Positions 1-7,610 of a stretch of DNA of 64,000 nt are shown here, piece by piece (the stretch's first letter is position 1; the number at the start of each line of letters is the position of its first letter). Under the pieces are notes generated by a model. The model saw only the letters and a program-made list of their open reading frames with translations, ran no database searches and was not told where the DNA came from. Location of the stretch: NCBI RefSeq assembly GCF_000407185.1, contig NZ_KE136482.1, forward strand, positions 62,001-126,000, in the 5' to 3' direction. The position numbers were made by a program, and so were the translations under genes. The DNA is from Enterococcus malodoratus ATCC 43197. GTDB lineage: Bacteria; Bacillota; Bacilli; Lactobacillales; Enterococcaceae.

Positions 1-957
1 TTGATCCTGCATTTATTGATCGCGCGTTTCACACCGATCAAGACGATTTTCTTAACCGGTCATATGCTTTGGTGGTTCCCGTTTGTATTGGTTGCTGGCG
101 GAGTAGAGGCAGGCATGAAGGGGACCATGCTAATTGTAGTAAGTGCGGTCTTGTCAGCCGTTTATTGGTCAGTGATGCCGTGGATTATGCGGAAATATGT
201 CTGGGATGCCACCGGGGACGATTCCTTCTTGATTGGTCATCCGACAGGAATATTGTCTTTGATTTCCGGATTCGTTGCTAAAAGAGTGGGTAATAAGGAA
301 AAATCTACAGAGGACTTGAATGTTCCGGAAAGTCTATCCTTCTTCAGAGAAATTTCGATTACTGGCGGACTGGTGATGTTTTTGATGAATCTTGTTGTAG
401 GGATTATTGCTCCTGTCTTGATTCCCAAAGGCGGCAACCTAGTTATGTTTGGGATTGAAGCAGGTTTAAACTTTGGTGCCGGCTTACTAATCATGCTTTA
501 CGGGGTTCGCCTGCTGATCAATCAAATTATTCCTGCCTTCCAAGGGATTGCTGAAAAAGTCGTGCCCGGGGCAAAACCGGCATTCGATGTGCCGATTCTA
601 TTTAATTACCGTCCAAATGCCGTAATCATTGGTTTTATCGTCGCGATGGTTACGTCAACAATCATGGTTATTATCGTTAATAGTTTTGATCTTTTCGGTA
701 TTTTGATTGTTCCATTGGTCATCACGAGCTTTTTCGAATGTGGCGGTGCTGCTGTAATCGGAGAAGGACAAGGTGGACTTCGCGGAGCGATTATTGGAAC
801 AATTACTGCATCGATAGTGATGGTTCTGCTAGTCGGTGTTTCAGCGGTAATGTTTAGTACGACAATTCAGAATTGGATACTGATCTTTGGCGGAAATGAT
901 CTTTCCTTGTGGGGAATGGTCGGAAAACTAGTGGGCAGTTTGTTTGGAGGGTTTTAA
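1..957 (+). CDS. PTS ascorbate-type (SgaT/UlaA) EIIC permease, C-terminal part
   Basis: The gene is cut by the left window edge; 318 residues remain of a family usually about 450 long. The protein is a polytopic membrane protein with roughly eight hydrophobic segments. It carries the stretch PAFQGIAEKVVPGAKPA followed by YRPNAVIIGF, which I recognise from the EIIC domain of the L-ascorbate/galactitol PTS superfamily. Family role: import of a sugar-like substrate with phosphate supplied by EIIA and EIIB, which must lie to the left of the window. It is translationally coupled to the SIS-domain gene, whose ATG follows the TAA directly, suggesting the imported compound is an amino-sugar or sugar-acid phosphate handled by the SIS protein. 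The exact substrate cannot be read from this fragment. Confidence 0.8.
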   Translation: MILHLLIARFTPIKTIFLTGHMLWWFPFVLVAGGVEAGMKGTMLIVVSAVLSAVYWSVMPWIMRKYVWDATGDDSFLIGHPTGILSLISGFVAKRVGNKEKSTEDLNVPESLSFFREISITGGLVMFLMNLVVGIIAPVLIPKGGNLVMFGIEAGLNFGAGLLIMLYGVRLLINQIIPAFQGIAEKVVPGAKPAFDVPILFNYRPNAVIIGFIVAMVTSTIMVIIVNSFDLFGILIVPLVITSFFECGGAAVIGEGQGGLRGAIIGTITASIVMVLLVGVSAVMFSTTIQNWILIFGGNDLSLWGMVGKLVGSLFGGF

Positions 958-1695
958 ATGTTTCAATACTTTGATCGTATTCAGGAAATACTAAAAGAGG
1001 TTGAGTTAAAAGAAGCAGAGGCAATAAATCAGACGATTGAGCTGCTGACGGATGCTAATTTGAATGAAAAAGGAATTTATATTTTTGGAGCGAGTCATGC
1101 GGGGATTTTGGCGGAAGAGCTGTACTATCGTGCTGGCGGAATGATGACGATCAATGCAATTTTTGGTCGTGAGCTGATGCTAGATCAATCACCGATCACG
1201 GTTACCAGTAAAATGGAGCGTTTGGAGGGTTATGGGACTACATTAGCCTCAACGATTCCCTTCAAGGAAGGTGATGTGCTGATTCTCCATTCTGTTTCTG
1301 GGCGAAATCCCGTAACGATTGATCTGGCATTATCGGCTATCAAAAAGGGTGTAAAGATCGTGGCATTAACGAATGTCCATTATTCAAAACAGGTTTCGAG
1401 TCGGCACTCTTCAGGAAAACGGTTATTTGAATTAGCGGATGTTGTTTTGGATAATCACGGAGACACGGGAGATGCCTGTTGTTCTATCGAAGGGATTGAG
1501 CAGAAGGTTGGACCTAGTTCTACAGTAGTTGGAGCGACGATTTTAAACACGATTGTCGTAGAAGTCACACGTAAATTAATTGAACGTGGGGTTGAATACC
1601 CGCCTATTTTCTACTCAGCTAATCTTGATGGCGGCGACCAATTGAATCAAGAGCTGTTTAAAAAATATGAAAAGGTCATTCATTACAGCTTATAG
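958..1695 (+). CDS. SIS-domain sugar-phosphate protein (UPF0309-like)
   Basis: A 245-residue soluble protein with a single SIS (sugar isomerase) fold. The phosphosugar-binding serines are suggested by IFGASHAG (about residues 41-48) and LHSVSGRNP (about 104-112). It resembles the UPF0309 group of SIS proteins that accompany PTS or ABC sugar transporters, and probably binds or isomerises the phosphorylated sugar delivered by the preceding EIIC. The start is the ATG immediately after the EIIC stop codon, so the two are coupled. A hairpin terminator follows. The reaction is not known to me; the family assignment is firm, the substrate is not. Confidence 0.8.
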   Translation: MFQYFDRIQEILKEVELKEAEAINQTIELLTDANLNEKGIYIFGASHAGILAEELYYRAGGMMTINAIFGRELMLDQSPITVTSKMERLEGYGTTLASTIPFKEGDVLILHSVSGRNPVTIDLALSAIKKGVKIVALTNVHYSKQVSSRHSSGKRLFELADVVLDNHGDTGDACCSIEGIEQKVGPSSTVVGATILNTIVVEVTRKLIERGVEYPPIFYSANLDGGDQLNQELFKKYEKVIHYSL

Positions 1696-1704
1696 TACAA
1701 AAAA

Positions 1705-1747
1705 CAGAGAAGCAGCCAGTCAACCTCGGCTTACTTCTCTGCTTTTT
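1705..1747 (+). terminator. Rho-independent terminator after the SIS gene
   Basis: CAGAGAAG (1705-1712) pairs with CTTCTCTG (1734-1741) and is followed by a T run. It overlaps the 3' end of the convergent small gene at 1731-1910. Confidence 0.6.
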
Positions 1748-1910
1748 CGTTCCATTTCTTCGGGCTCCAAATATTGCCTTCCAGCGCGATTTGCAGACTT
1801 TCGTTGTCATCTTCTAATTGTTCAATGTATTTTACCGCTTCGCCTATAACGAATTGATACTTTTCATCTGAAATCGTGGCTAATTGTTCTTGCAACCAAG
1901 TATTTCGCAT
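1731..1910 (-). CDS. Small acidic hypothetical protein, 59 aa
   Basis: This open frame is shorter than 60 codons. It runs from an ATG at 1910 (minus strand) to a TAA at 1731 and is preceded at good distance by GAGGTG (6 nt gap). The product begins MRNTWLQEQLATISDEKYQF and ends in a basic WSPKKWNEKAEK tail; it looks helical and soluble. I do not recognise the family. It is divergent from another small coiled-coil gene starting at 1985, and the two may share a promoter region. The good ribosome binding site and even composition make it a likely real gene. Confidence 0.55.
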   Translation of the reverse strand: MRNTWLQEQLATISDEKYQFVIGEAVKYIEQLEDDNESLQIALEGNIWSPKKWNEKAEK

Positions 1911-1984
1911 TTACTTCACCTCAAAAGCAGTGTAGCATAGAATCAGTTGATGGTCGGCACGTGATGCTTGGGAGGAAATAGACA

Positions 1985-2152
1985 ATGGAAATAAATGAAA
2001 GCGTTCTTTTGGAGATAAAGGCTGAATTGGCGGCAGCTAAAATCGAACTGGAACGATTGGAACAGTTGACGTTTTCTAGTGATTTAAAAGAGGAACGAAT
2101 CAAAACAATCCAACGCGAAATCCAACAGGCGGAACAACTGTTGAATTCATAA
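1985..2152 (+). CDS. Small coiled-coil hypothetical protein, 55 aa
   Basis: The frame runs from an ATG preceded by GGAGG (1971-1975, 9 nt gap) to a TAA at 2150. The protein is almost entirely charged helix with leucine heptads (beginning MEINESVLLEIKAEL), a short coiled coil without membrane segment or cysteines. Function unknown. It lies between the divergent 59-aa gene and csbD. The strong ribosome binding site supports it; no homologue family is recognised. Confidence 0.55.
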   Translation: MEINESVLLEIKAELAAAKIELERLEQLTFSSDLKEERIKTIQREIQQAEQLLNS

Positions 2153-2238
2153 GCAAATTCTTCGCCTTCTAATTTTCCCGATGGTAGAATAATTTTAGGA
2201 ACAAATTTCGATTATTTTATCAAACAGGAGGGTTTATT

Positions 2239-2427
2239 ATGGCAAACAACGATGAACTAAAAGGTAAAGTGAACGAAGCAAAAGGAAAAGTTACAGATGA
2301 CGAATCAACCGAATTAAAAGGGAAGATTCAACAAGGCTTCGGTAAAGCGAAAGACAAAGCAAAAGAAACAGCAGACGATGTTGCTGGTAAAATCAACAAA
2401 AAAATCGACAAAGAAAAAGAAGATTAA
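2239..2427 (+). CDS. CsbD-family stress protein
   Basis: A 62-residue, highly charged, Lys/Glu/Asp-rich protein with the internal repeat ELKGKVNEAKGKVTDDES and then ELKGKIQQGFGKAKDKA, the signature of CsbD-like general stress proteins. Length matches the family (about 60-70). It has an AGGAGGG ribosome binding site and a strong terminator directly behind, so it is probably monocistronic. CsbD proteins are induced by general stress in Firmicutes, but their molecular activity is not established. Confidence 0.9.
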   Translation: MANNDELKGKVNEAKGKVTDDESTELKGKIQQGFGKAKDKAKETADDVAGKINKKIDKEKED

Positions 2428-2434
2428 TTTTTTT

Positions 2435-2459
2435 GACCCGCCCCGGCGGGTCTTTTCTT
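2435..2459 (+). terminator. Rho-independent terminator after csbD-like gene
   Basis: GACCCGCC (2435-2442) and GGCGGGTC (2445-2452) form a very GC-rich hairpin followed by TTTCTTT. It isolates csbD from the repeats that begin three bases later. Confidence 0.85.
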
Positions 2460-2461
2460 TT

Positions 2462-2768
2462 GCCAGTTTTGCTTTTAGCAGTATATTAATCTTGAGTGAC
2501 AAATAAGGATTTTAGTAAGAAAATGAGCAAGCGGTTTAGCAAAATGGTATGCGTACGAAAACAAAAGCATTTTTCTGTTTTTTAGAAAAATGCATTCAAC
2601 CGTATGAGTTAGCTGCCAGTTTTGCTTTTAGCAGTATATTAATCTTGAGTGACAAATAAGGATTTTAGTAAGAAAATGAGCAAGCGGTTTAGCAAAATGG
2701 TATGCGTACGAAAACAAAAGCATTTTTCTGTTTTTTTGGAAAAATGCATTCAATCGTATGAGCTAGCT
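2462..2768. repeat. Two tandem units of a 153/154-bp repeat (family locus 1)
   Basis: Unit 1 spans 2462-2614 and unit 2 spans 2615-2768; they differ at only a handful of positions. Each starts GCCAGTTTTGCTTTTAGCAG, has AATGGTATGCG exactly 80 nt later, then an A/T-rich hairpin (GCATTTTTC...AAAAATGC). The same landmarks in the same order occur at about 10.9-11.1 kb and 60.4-61.2 kb, so this is one repeat family. Here the array sits between the csbD terminator and the promoter of the cysteine hydrolase gene and contains no convincing gene. Confidence 0.85.
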
Positions 2769-2841
2769 GTCAGTCCAACTTTTCGCAGATTTTCCGAGAG
2801 TCAAATTTTTCTCTTTCCTTATAAGTTAATCTCAATTTTGG

Positions 2842-2870
2842 CTGAAAGCCTTTCGCGATTGCATTATAAT
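2842..2870 (+). promoter_or_regulatory. Probable promoter of the cysteine hydrolase gene
   Basis: CTGAAA (2842-2847), 17-bp spacer, TATAAT (2865-2870). It lies about 30 bp before the GTG start of the next gene and after the repeats. Confidence 0.5.
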
Positions 2871-2902
2871 GGGATAGAAGGAAAGTGAAAGGTTGGGGTT
2901 AG

Positions 2903-3370
2903 GTGAAACAGACAGCATTATTGGTTGTGGATATTCAAACTGGAACATTGGCACCGTTAATTGGGAAGGAAAAACTGCTGGAAAATGTGAATGAATTAAT
3001 CGGACATTTTCATCAGAAAAAACTGCCGGTCATCTTCATAAAGAAAGTCGGATATGGGGAACTTTCTTCTAAATTGCAGCGAGGAGCAAATGATTTGGTG
3101 GTTTCAAAGGTTCAAATGAATACATTCAAATCATCAGATTTTCAGCTGTTGGTTGCCGATCATAAGCTGGATGATTTTGTCGTCGTCGGTTTGATGAGTA
3201 ATGCTTGTGTGCAAAGTACTTGTAAAGGGGCGTTGGCAGAAAATTACTCGGTAACATTGATCGAAGATGCTCATGATTCGGTGATTAAGCCGATGCGAAC
3301 TATTTGGAATAAAAAATTGAGTGATCTTGGTGTAACGACAAAAACTACCAAAGAATATTTAGAACAGTAA
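2903..3370 (+). CDS. Isochorismatase-family cysteine hydrolase
   Basis: 155 residues, a small member of the isochorismatase/nicotinamidase-like hydrolase superfamily. The catalytic triad is visible as Asp10 in VVDIQ, Lys69 in VSKVQMNTF and Cys102 in GLMSNACVQST. Family members hydrolyse amides or vinyl ethers such as nicotinamide, N-carbamoylsarcosine or isochorismate; which substrate is used here is open. Start is a GTG, chosen because the only upstream in-frame GTG (2885) runs into a stop. The ribosome binding site is weak. It appears to be a single-gene unit with its own promoter. Confidence 0.8.
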   Translation: MKQTALLVVDIQTGTLAPLIGKEKLLENVNELIGHFHQKKLPVIFIKKVGYGELSSKLQRGANDLVVSKVQMNTFKSSDFQLLVADHKLDDFVVVGLMSNACVQSTCKGALAENYSVTLIEDAHDSVIKPMRTIWNKKLSDLGVTTKTTKEYLEQ

Positions 3371-3474
3371 AATATCAGCCTCAAAGTTTTCATATTTCAA
3401 TTTTATTAGCGGAAAACGTTGGGATGACAAACGAATTAAAAAATTAGTTTATAAAAAACGAGGAGTGAATGATT

Positions 3475-4074
3475 GTGCGTATTTTAGTAGTCGGCGGCAA
3501 AGGGACGATCGGTCAAGCGATCGTTGAGAAATTAAAAGAGAATCATGAGCTTATTCTAGCGGGCAGAACCAGCGGCGATGTCCAAGTAGATTTGACTTCG
3601 ACGGACAGTATCGAAACGATGTTCAAAAAGGTTGGTCATGTGGATGCGATCGTTAATGCATCGGGAGCCGCAAAATTTCAATTAGTAGAAGAAATGACAC
3701 CAGAGGATAATATGGTGGCGGTACAAAGCAAATTGTTAGGCCAAATCAATTTGGCGCTGATCGGGCAAAACTATTTATTACGTGATGGGAGCATCACCTT
3801 GACCACAGGGATCATGAAGGACGATCCGATTCCTGGCGGGGCTTCTGCGGCGATGGCAAATGGCGGTGTTAGAGCCTTCGTAAAATCAGCGGCGATCGAT
3901 TTCACTCACGGAATCCGCATCAACTGCGTCAGCCCCAATGTTTTGGTCGAGACCTATGACAAATACCAAGATTCTTTTAAAGGGTTTGTACCTGTACCCG
4001 CTGAGCGAGTGGCGATGGCCTACGTTAAGAGCGTGGAAGGCAAACAAACCGGGCAAGAATACCAAGTCTATTAA
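3475..4074 (+). CDS. Short-chain dehydrogenase-like protein (atypical SDR)
   Basis: About 199 residues with an N-terminal Rossmann motif (VVGGKGTIG, residues 5-13) and the VNASGAA segment typical of short SDRs. The usual YxxxK catalytic pair is not visible: the region after LTTGIM reads GGASAAMANGGVRAF, so the tyrosine appears replaced. This is seen in a subgroup of small NAD(P)-binding SDR-like proteins of uncertain activity. The GTG at 3475 is preferred over the ATG at 3469 because AGGAG (3461-3465) then lies 9 nt away instead of 3. Its substrate is unknown. A terminator follows. Confidence 0.75.
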   Translation: MRILVVGGKGTIGQAIVEKLKENHELILAGRTSGDVQVDLTSTDSIETMFKKVGHVDAIVNASGAAKFQLVEEMTPEDNMVAVQSKLLGQINLALIGQNYLLRDGSITLTTGIMKDDPIPGGASAAMANGGVRAFVKSAAIDFTHGIRINCVSPNVLVETYDKYQDSFKGFVPVPAERVAMAYVKSVEGKQTGQEYQVY

Positions 4075-4079
4075 AAACG

Positions 4080-4110
4080 AATCACTTTCGCAAAAGCGGG
4101 AGTGATTTTT
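4080..4110 (+). terminator. Rho-independent terminator
   Basis: AATCACTTTCGC, AAAA loop, GCGGGAGTGATT, then a T run. Confidence 0.8.
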
Positions 4111-4163
4111 TTGTTTCATTAACGGTATAATAAAACTAAAAGCTAGCTAAAAAGGGAGAAACG

Positions 4164-4796
4164 ATGGGAAGATCAAGGATTCAATGGTTAGGATTGTTAG
4201 GGGTAGTCAGTTTTCTTTCGTATACGGCGGCAGTTGTTTTTAGTCCGCTGGCCTATCCGGGATATGATTGGATGGCACAGGCCGTCAGTGATTTGAGTGC
4301 ATCGAATGCCCCTTCGCGCGTATTATGGGGACAGCTTTCTGCGCTATATAATGGGTGCGGCTTGGTATCGATAACTTTGGTTTTCATTTTTGTTCAAGGC
4401 AAATTAACGAAACTGCTGCGAAGCGGAATCTACTTTTTTACCGCGATGAACTGGGTCAGCGGTGTCGGATACCAGATGTTTCCGCTAACGGATAGTGGTT
4501 ACGCGGGCGAATTTCAAGATCAGATGCATGTGGTAGTGACGGTTCTAGTCATTCTATTATCGATCATTTCTTTAGTCTTGATCATAATTGGCGGTATTCG
4601 TGAAAAAAGCTTCTTTTCATTGGCGATTTGGGCCGGATTGGCGCTGGTATTAATGATCGCTGGAGCGGTTGGTATCAATGTTGTGCCGATCGAATACTTT
4701 GGCATTCCTGAACGCTTTAGTGTGTTCGCAGCCACACTTTTCAACGCCGTATTAGGAGTTTATCTGTTCAACGGATTTAACATCGCGGACAAATAG
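4164..4796 (+). CDS. DUF998-family integral membrane protein
   Basis: 210 residues, about six hydrophobic segments, with the DUF998 features VFSPLAYPGYDWMAQAVSDLS near the N-terminus (between the first two membrane segments) and a GVGYQMFPLTDSG motif in the middle. Function of the family is unknown. GGGAG lies 6 nt before the ATG. It is flanked by terminators on both sides and so is transcribed alone. Confidence 0.8.
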   Translation: MGRSRIQWLGLLGVVSFLSYTAAVVFSPLAYPGYDWMAQAVSDLSASNAPSRVLWGQLSALYNGCGLVSITLVFIFVQGKLTKLLRSGIYFFTAMNWVSGVGYQMFPLTDSGYAGEFQDQMHVVVTVLVILLSIISLVLIIIGGIREKSFFSLAIWAGLALVLMIAGAVGINVVPIEYFGIPERFSVFAATLFNAVLGVYLFNGFNIADK

Positions 4797-4803
4797 AGAT
4801 AAT

Positions 4804-4832
4804 CACTTTCACAGTCGTGGAAGTGTTTTTTT
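4804..4832 (+). terminator. Rho-independent terminator
   Basis: CACTTTCAC, AGTC loop, GTGGAAGTG, then seven T. Confidence 0.8.
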
Positions 4833-4931
4833 GTAAATGAAATTTCTATTTATAAAAAAATAGTTTCAGTTCTTATGATAGTAGGCTATAATATTTATAA
4901 ATACTATAAAAATAGTTTCGGATGTGATTCG

Positions 4932-5843
4932 GTGTTAGCGAAAGAGCTTTACTTAGACAGTAACTTGAAGGAATTGATGGAATACCCGGATAATGCCTTC
5001 CCCTTCGGTATTTGGCAGGATGATTTTAACAAAACCGTCGGTCAGATTTTGAATTATCATTGGCATGAGACGATCGAAATGAATGTGCTGTTGAATGGGA
5101 CCTTGGATTATCGTTTGGCCGATCAGCGATTTGTCTTAAATGAAGGAGATACCATGATCGTTTATTCCAATAGTCTGCATGGTGCGGCGCTGCGGGAAAA
5201 AGCGGACTCGGCGGAGATGCTGACGATCGTTTTTTCGGCTGATTTATTAACCGGCGGTGCAGGAACGATTTATCAAAAATACTTTCAAGCGTTAAGCGCA
5301 GAAGGTTTCCTTGGGAAAAAATTCGAACATAATAGTGAGATGGGACGAGAGATGTATGGCCTGCTAACAGATTTAGCAGCTACTGAAGAAGGCATCGGCT
5401 ATGAGCTAAGGGTGCTTTCCAAGCTTAGTCGGATTTGGGAAAAGCTGTTCATTCACCTGATGGAACAGCAAAAAAAACCGGTAAGCAAGCGCTCGGAAAA
5501 ATATGAAAAAGAAATCAAAGACGTGATGAATTATGTTCAGCAGAACTACATGGAACGTGTCACGATTCAAACGATTTGCCAGCATACTGGAATCAGCCGC
5601 TCGGAGTGCTTTCGCATTTTCGCCCGCTTTACGCAAAAGAAACCGATGGAGTATATCAATGATTACCGCATGTCAATGGCTGTCGCGCTGATGCTGAACA
5701 CGAGTTGGACTGTGGACCGAATCGCGCAAGAATGCGGCTTTAAAAATGCCAGCTATTTCGGAAAGCTGTTTAAAGAGCGCTTTAATCAAACGCCTAAAAA
5801 GTATCGAATAAATCAAAGAAAAGAGGAAAGAGCGATTGGATAA
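4932..5843 (+). CDS. AraC-family transcriptional regulator
   Basis: About 303 residues: an N-terminal cupin-like sensing domain (QILNYHWHETIEMNVLLNG, then EGDTMIVYSNSLHG) and a C-terminal double helix-turn-helix of AraC type (QTICQHTGISRSECFRIF and the closing CGFKNASYFGKLFKERFN). The GTG at 4932 is chosen because the upstream in-frame ATG at 4875 lies before a TATAAT (4889-4894) that is probably the -10 box. The gene overlaps the next one by 8 bp, so it likely controls or is co-expressed with the glycosyltransferase and phosphatase behind it. The ligand is unknown, probably a carbohydrate. Confidence 0.85.
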   Translation: MLAKELYLDSNLKELMEYPDNAFPFGIWQDDFNKTVGQILNYHWHETIEMNVLLNGTLDYRLADQRFVLNEGDTMIVYSNSLHGAALREKADSAEMLTIVFSADLLTGGAGTIYQKYFQALSAEGFLGKKFEHNSEMGREMYGLLTDLAATEEGIGYELRVLSKLSRIWEKLFIHLMEQQKKPVSKRSEKYEKEIKDVMNYVQQNYMERVTIQTICQHTGISRSECFRIFARFTQKKPMEYINDYRMSMAVALMLNTSWTVDRIAQECGFKNASYFGKLFKERFNQTPKKYRINQRKEERAIG

Positions 5844-6774
5844 AATTGCAGTACTGATCCCTTGCTATAACGAAGCGCAAACCATTCAAGCAGTGATCGA
5901 TGATTTCAAGAAGGAATTACCAGAAGGCACGATTTACGTGTACGACAATAATTCTACTGACGACACCTATGCGATCGCCAAAGCGGCGGGGGTGAAGGTT
6001 AAAAAGGAAAGCCGCCAAGGAAAGGGAAACGTGGTACGAACGATGTTTCGCGAGATCGATGCCGAATGTTATCTGCTGGTCGATGGCGATGATACGTATC
6101 CTGCTAAAGATGCGCGTAATTTGTGTCGTGAAGTTTTGGAAAACGGAGCGGATATGGTGACGGGCGATCGCTTGTCTTCGACTTATTTTTCGGAGAATAA
6201 ACGTCCCTTCCATAATTCGGGCAATGTCATCGTACGCAATCTGATCAATTATTTCTTCAAGGGCAATATCAAGGATATTTTGACTGGCTATCGTGCGTTA
6301 AGCCCGTTGTTTGCCAAGAGCATGCCAGTTTTAAGTAAAGGCTTCGAGATCGAAACGGAAATGAACATTCACGCGTTGGATAAAAACTTTGTGATCAAAA
6401 ACGTGGAGGTCGATTATCGCGATCGACCTGAAGGCAGCGATTCGAAATTGAATACGGTGTCCGACGGGCTGCGTGTAATCAAGACGATTTTCCAATTGTT
6501 CAAAGATTATCGTCCCTTATTATTTTTCAGTGCCTTGGCAGCATTTTTGACCGTCTTGGCAGTCATTTTGGGAATTCCCGTTTTCTTAGACTATTTCCGA
6601 ACTGGTTTGGTGGAACGGATGCCTACGTTGATCACCGCCGGCTTTCTGATGCTGGCTGCATTACTAAATTTATCCTGCGGGTTCATATTGGATACAGAAA
6701 ATAAAAAAGCGCGTCAAAATTTTGAGCTGCAATTAAATGTTTTACACCAACTTATCAAAGGAGGCAACGCATGA
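5836..6774 (+). CDS. Family 2 glycosyltransferase with C-terminal membrane segments
   Basis: 312 residues. The N-terminal 220 form a GT-A domain of the DPM1/GtrB type (VLIPCYNEAQTI, YDNNSTDDT, LLVDGDDTYPA with the DxD-like DGDD, and LTGYRALS), followed by two hydrophobic segments (about 230-255 and 265-285). Such enzymes transfer a sugar from a nucleotide to polyprenyl phosphate at the cytoplasmic membrane face. The TTG start overlaps the araC gene by 8 bp and has AGGAAAG upstream. It overlaps the HAD phosphatase gene by 4 bp, so the three genes form one operon. Donor and acceptor are not determinable. Confidence 0.85.
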   Translation: MDKIAVLIPCYNEAQTIQAVIDDFKKELPEGTIYVYDNNSTDDTYAIAKAAGVKVKKESRQGKGNVVRTMFREIDAECYLLVDGDDTYPAKDARNLCREVLENGADMVTGDRLSSTYFSENKRPFHNSGNVIVRNLINYFFKGNIKDILTGYRALSPLFAKSMPVLSKGFEIETEMNIHALDKNFVIKNVEVDYRDRPEGSDSKLNTVSDGLRVIKTIFQLFKDYRPLLFFSALAAFLTVLAVILGIPVFLDYFRTGLVERMPTLITAGFLMLAALLNLSCGFILDTENKKARQNFELQLNVLHQLIKGGNA

Positions 6775-7565
6775 TCAAAGCAGTGGCAGTAGATATGGAT
6801 GGAACATTTCTAAATAAACAAAATGACTATGACCGTCCTCGATTCGAGCAACTTTTTAGCCGGATGCAAGAAAAAGGGGTTCGTTTCATTGTAGCTAGTG
6901 GAAATCAGTATTACCAGCTGCGCTCATTCTTTAGTTCCTATCAAGGAATCACTTATATTTCGGAAAATGGGGCTTTGGTTTTTAACGACCAAGGATTGCA
7001 GCAGGAGCGGCATTTTACCAAAGAACTCACTGAAAAGATCATTACGTTCTTAGTAGAGGGCGCTCACGATTTGGAATTTGTGACTTGCGGTATCAAATCC
7101 TCTTATATGTTGGAAAGCGCCAGCGAAGACTTCAAAAGATTTGCGCGGATTTATAGCTATCGTCTTGAAGAATTAGCAGATTATGCGGAGCTGCCAGATG
7201 ATCCAATCGTGAAATTTGCTTTGGATGTCGAAGTGGAGAAGACTTATGAGATCGCTGAACATTTAAACGAAGCATTTGCCGGTGAAATTACGGCAGTTAC
7301 TAGCGGACATGGCAGTATCGATATCATTATTCCGGGAGTAACAAAGGGGCGAGCAATCAAGAGCTTACTAGAAGAATGGGGTATCGAGCCGAATGAGCTG
7401 GCCGCATTTGGCGATGCCAATAATGATTTGGAGATGCTGGCATTAACGGAACACAGCTATGCCATGAAAGAGTGCAGTCCTGATGTTTTAGCAACAGCGA
7501 AAAAACAGGCGCCATCCAATAATGAATCTGGAGTCTTACAGGTTGTAGAAACATTATTAGCGTAA
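6771..7565 (+). CDS. Cof-type HAD-IIB phosphatase
   Basis: 264 residues with HAD motif I DMDGTF (residues 8-13), the long C2B cap in the middle, and motif IV FGDANNDLEM near residue 215. This matches the Cof/SupH sugar-phosphatase subfamily (usual length about 270). It would dephosphorylate a sugar phosphate or flavin-type substrate in the cytoplasm. Its ATG overlaps the stop of the glycosyltransferase (ATGA), so the two are translationally coupled. A bidirectional terminator follows. Confidence 0.9.
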   Translation: MIKAVAVDMDGTFLNKQNDYDRPRFEQLFSRMQEKGVRFIVASGNQYYQLRSFFSSYQGITYISENGALVFNDQGLQQERHFTKELTEKIITFLVEGAHDLEFVTCGIKSSYMLESASEDFKRFARIYSYRLEELADYAELPDDPIVKFALDVEVEKTYEIAEHLNEAFAGEITAVTSGHGSIDIIIPGVTKGRAIKSLLEEWGIEPNELAAFGDANNDLEMLALTEHSYAMKECSPDVLATAKKQAPSNNESGVLQVVETLLA

Positions 7566-7571
7566 AAAAAA

Positions 7572-7610
7572 AGCGAAAACAGTTTGTCACTCACTGTTTT
7601 CGCTTTTTTT
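7572..7610. terminator. Bidirectional terminator between HAD and ltaS genes
   Basis: AGCGAAAACAGT and ACTGTTTTCGCT form a perfect 12-bp stem with A run before and T run after, serving both convergent genes. The ltaS stop codon lies in its T tract. Confidence 0.85.

Noticed and set aside
2649-2888. 79-codon plus-strand frame inside the second repeat unit
   Set aside because: It lies mostly in the repeat, has no ribosome binding site, and runs through the promoter of the next gene.
4875-4931. Longer N-terminus for the AraC regulator from the ATG at 4875
   Set aside because: A TATAAT promoter box lies inside this stretch, so it would not be in the transcript.
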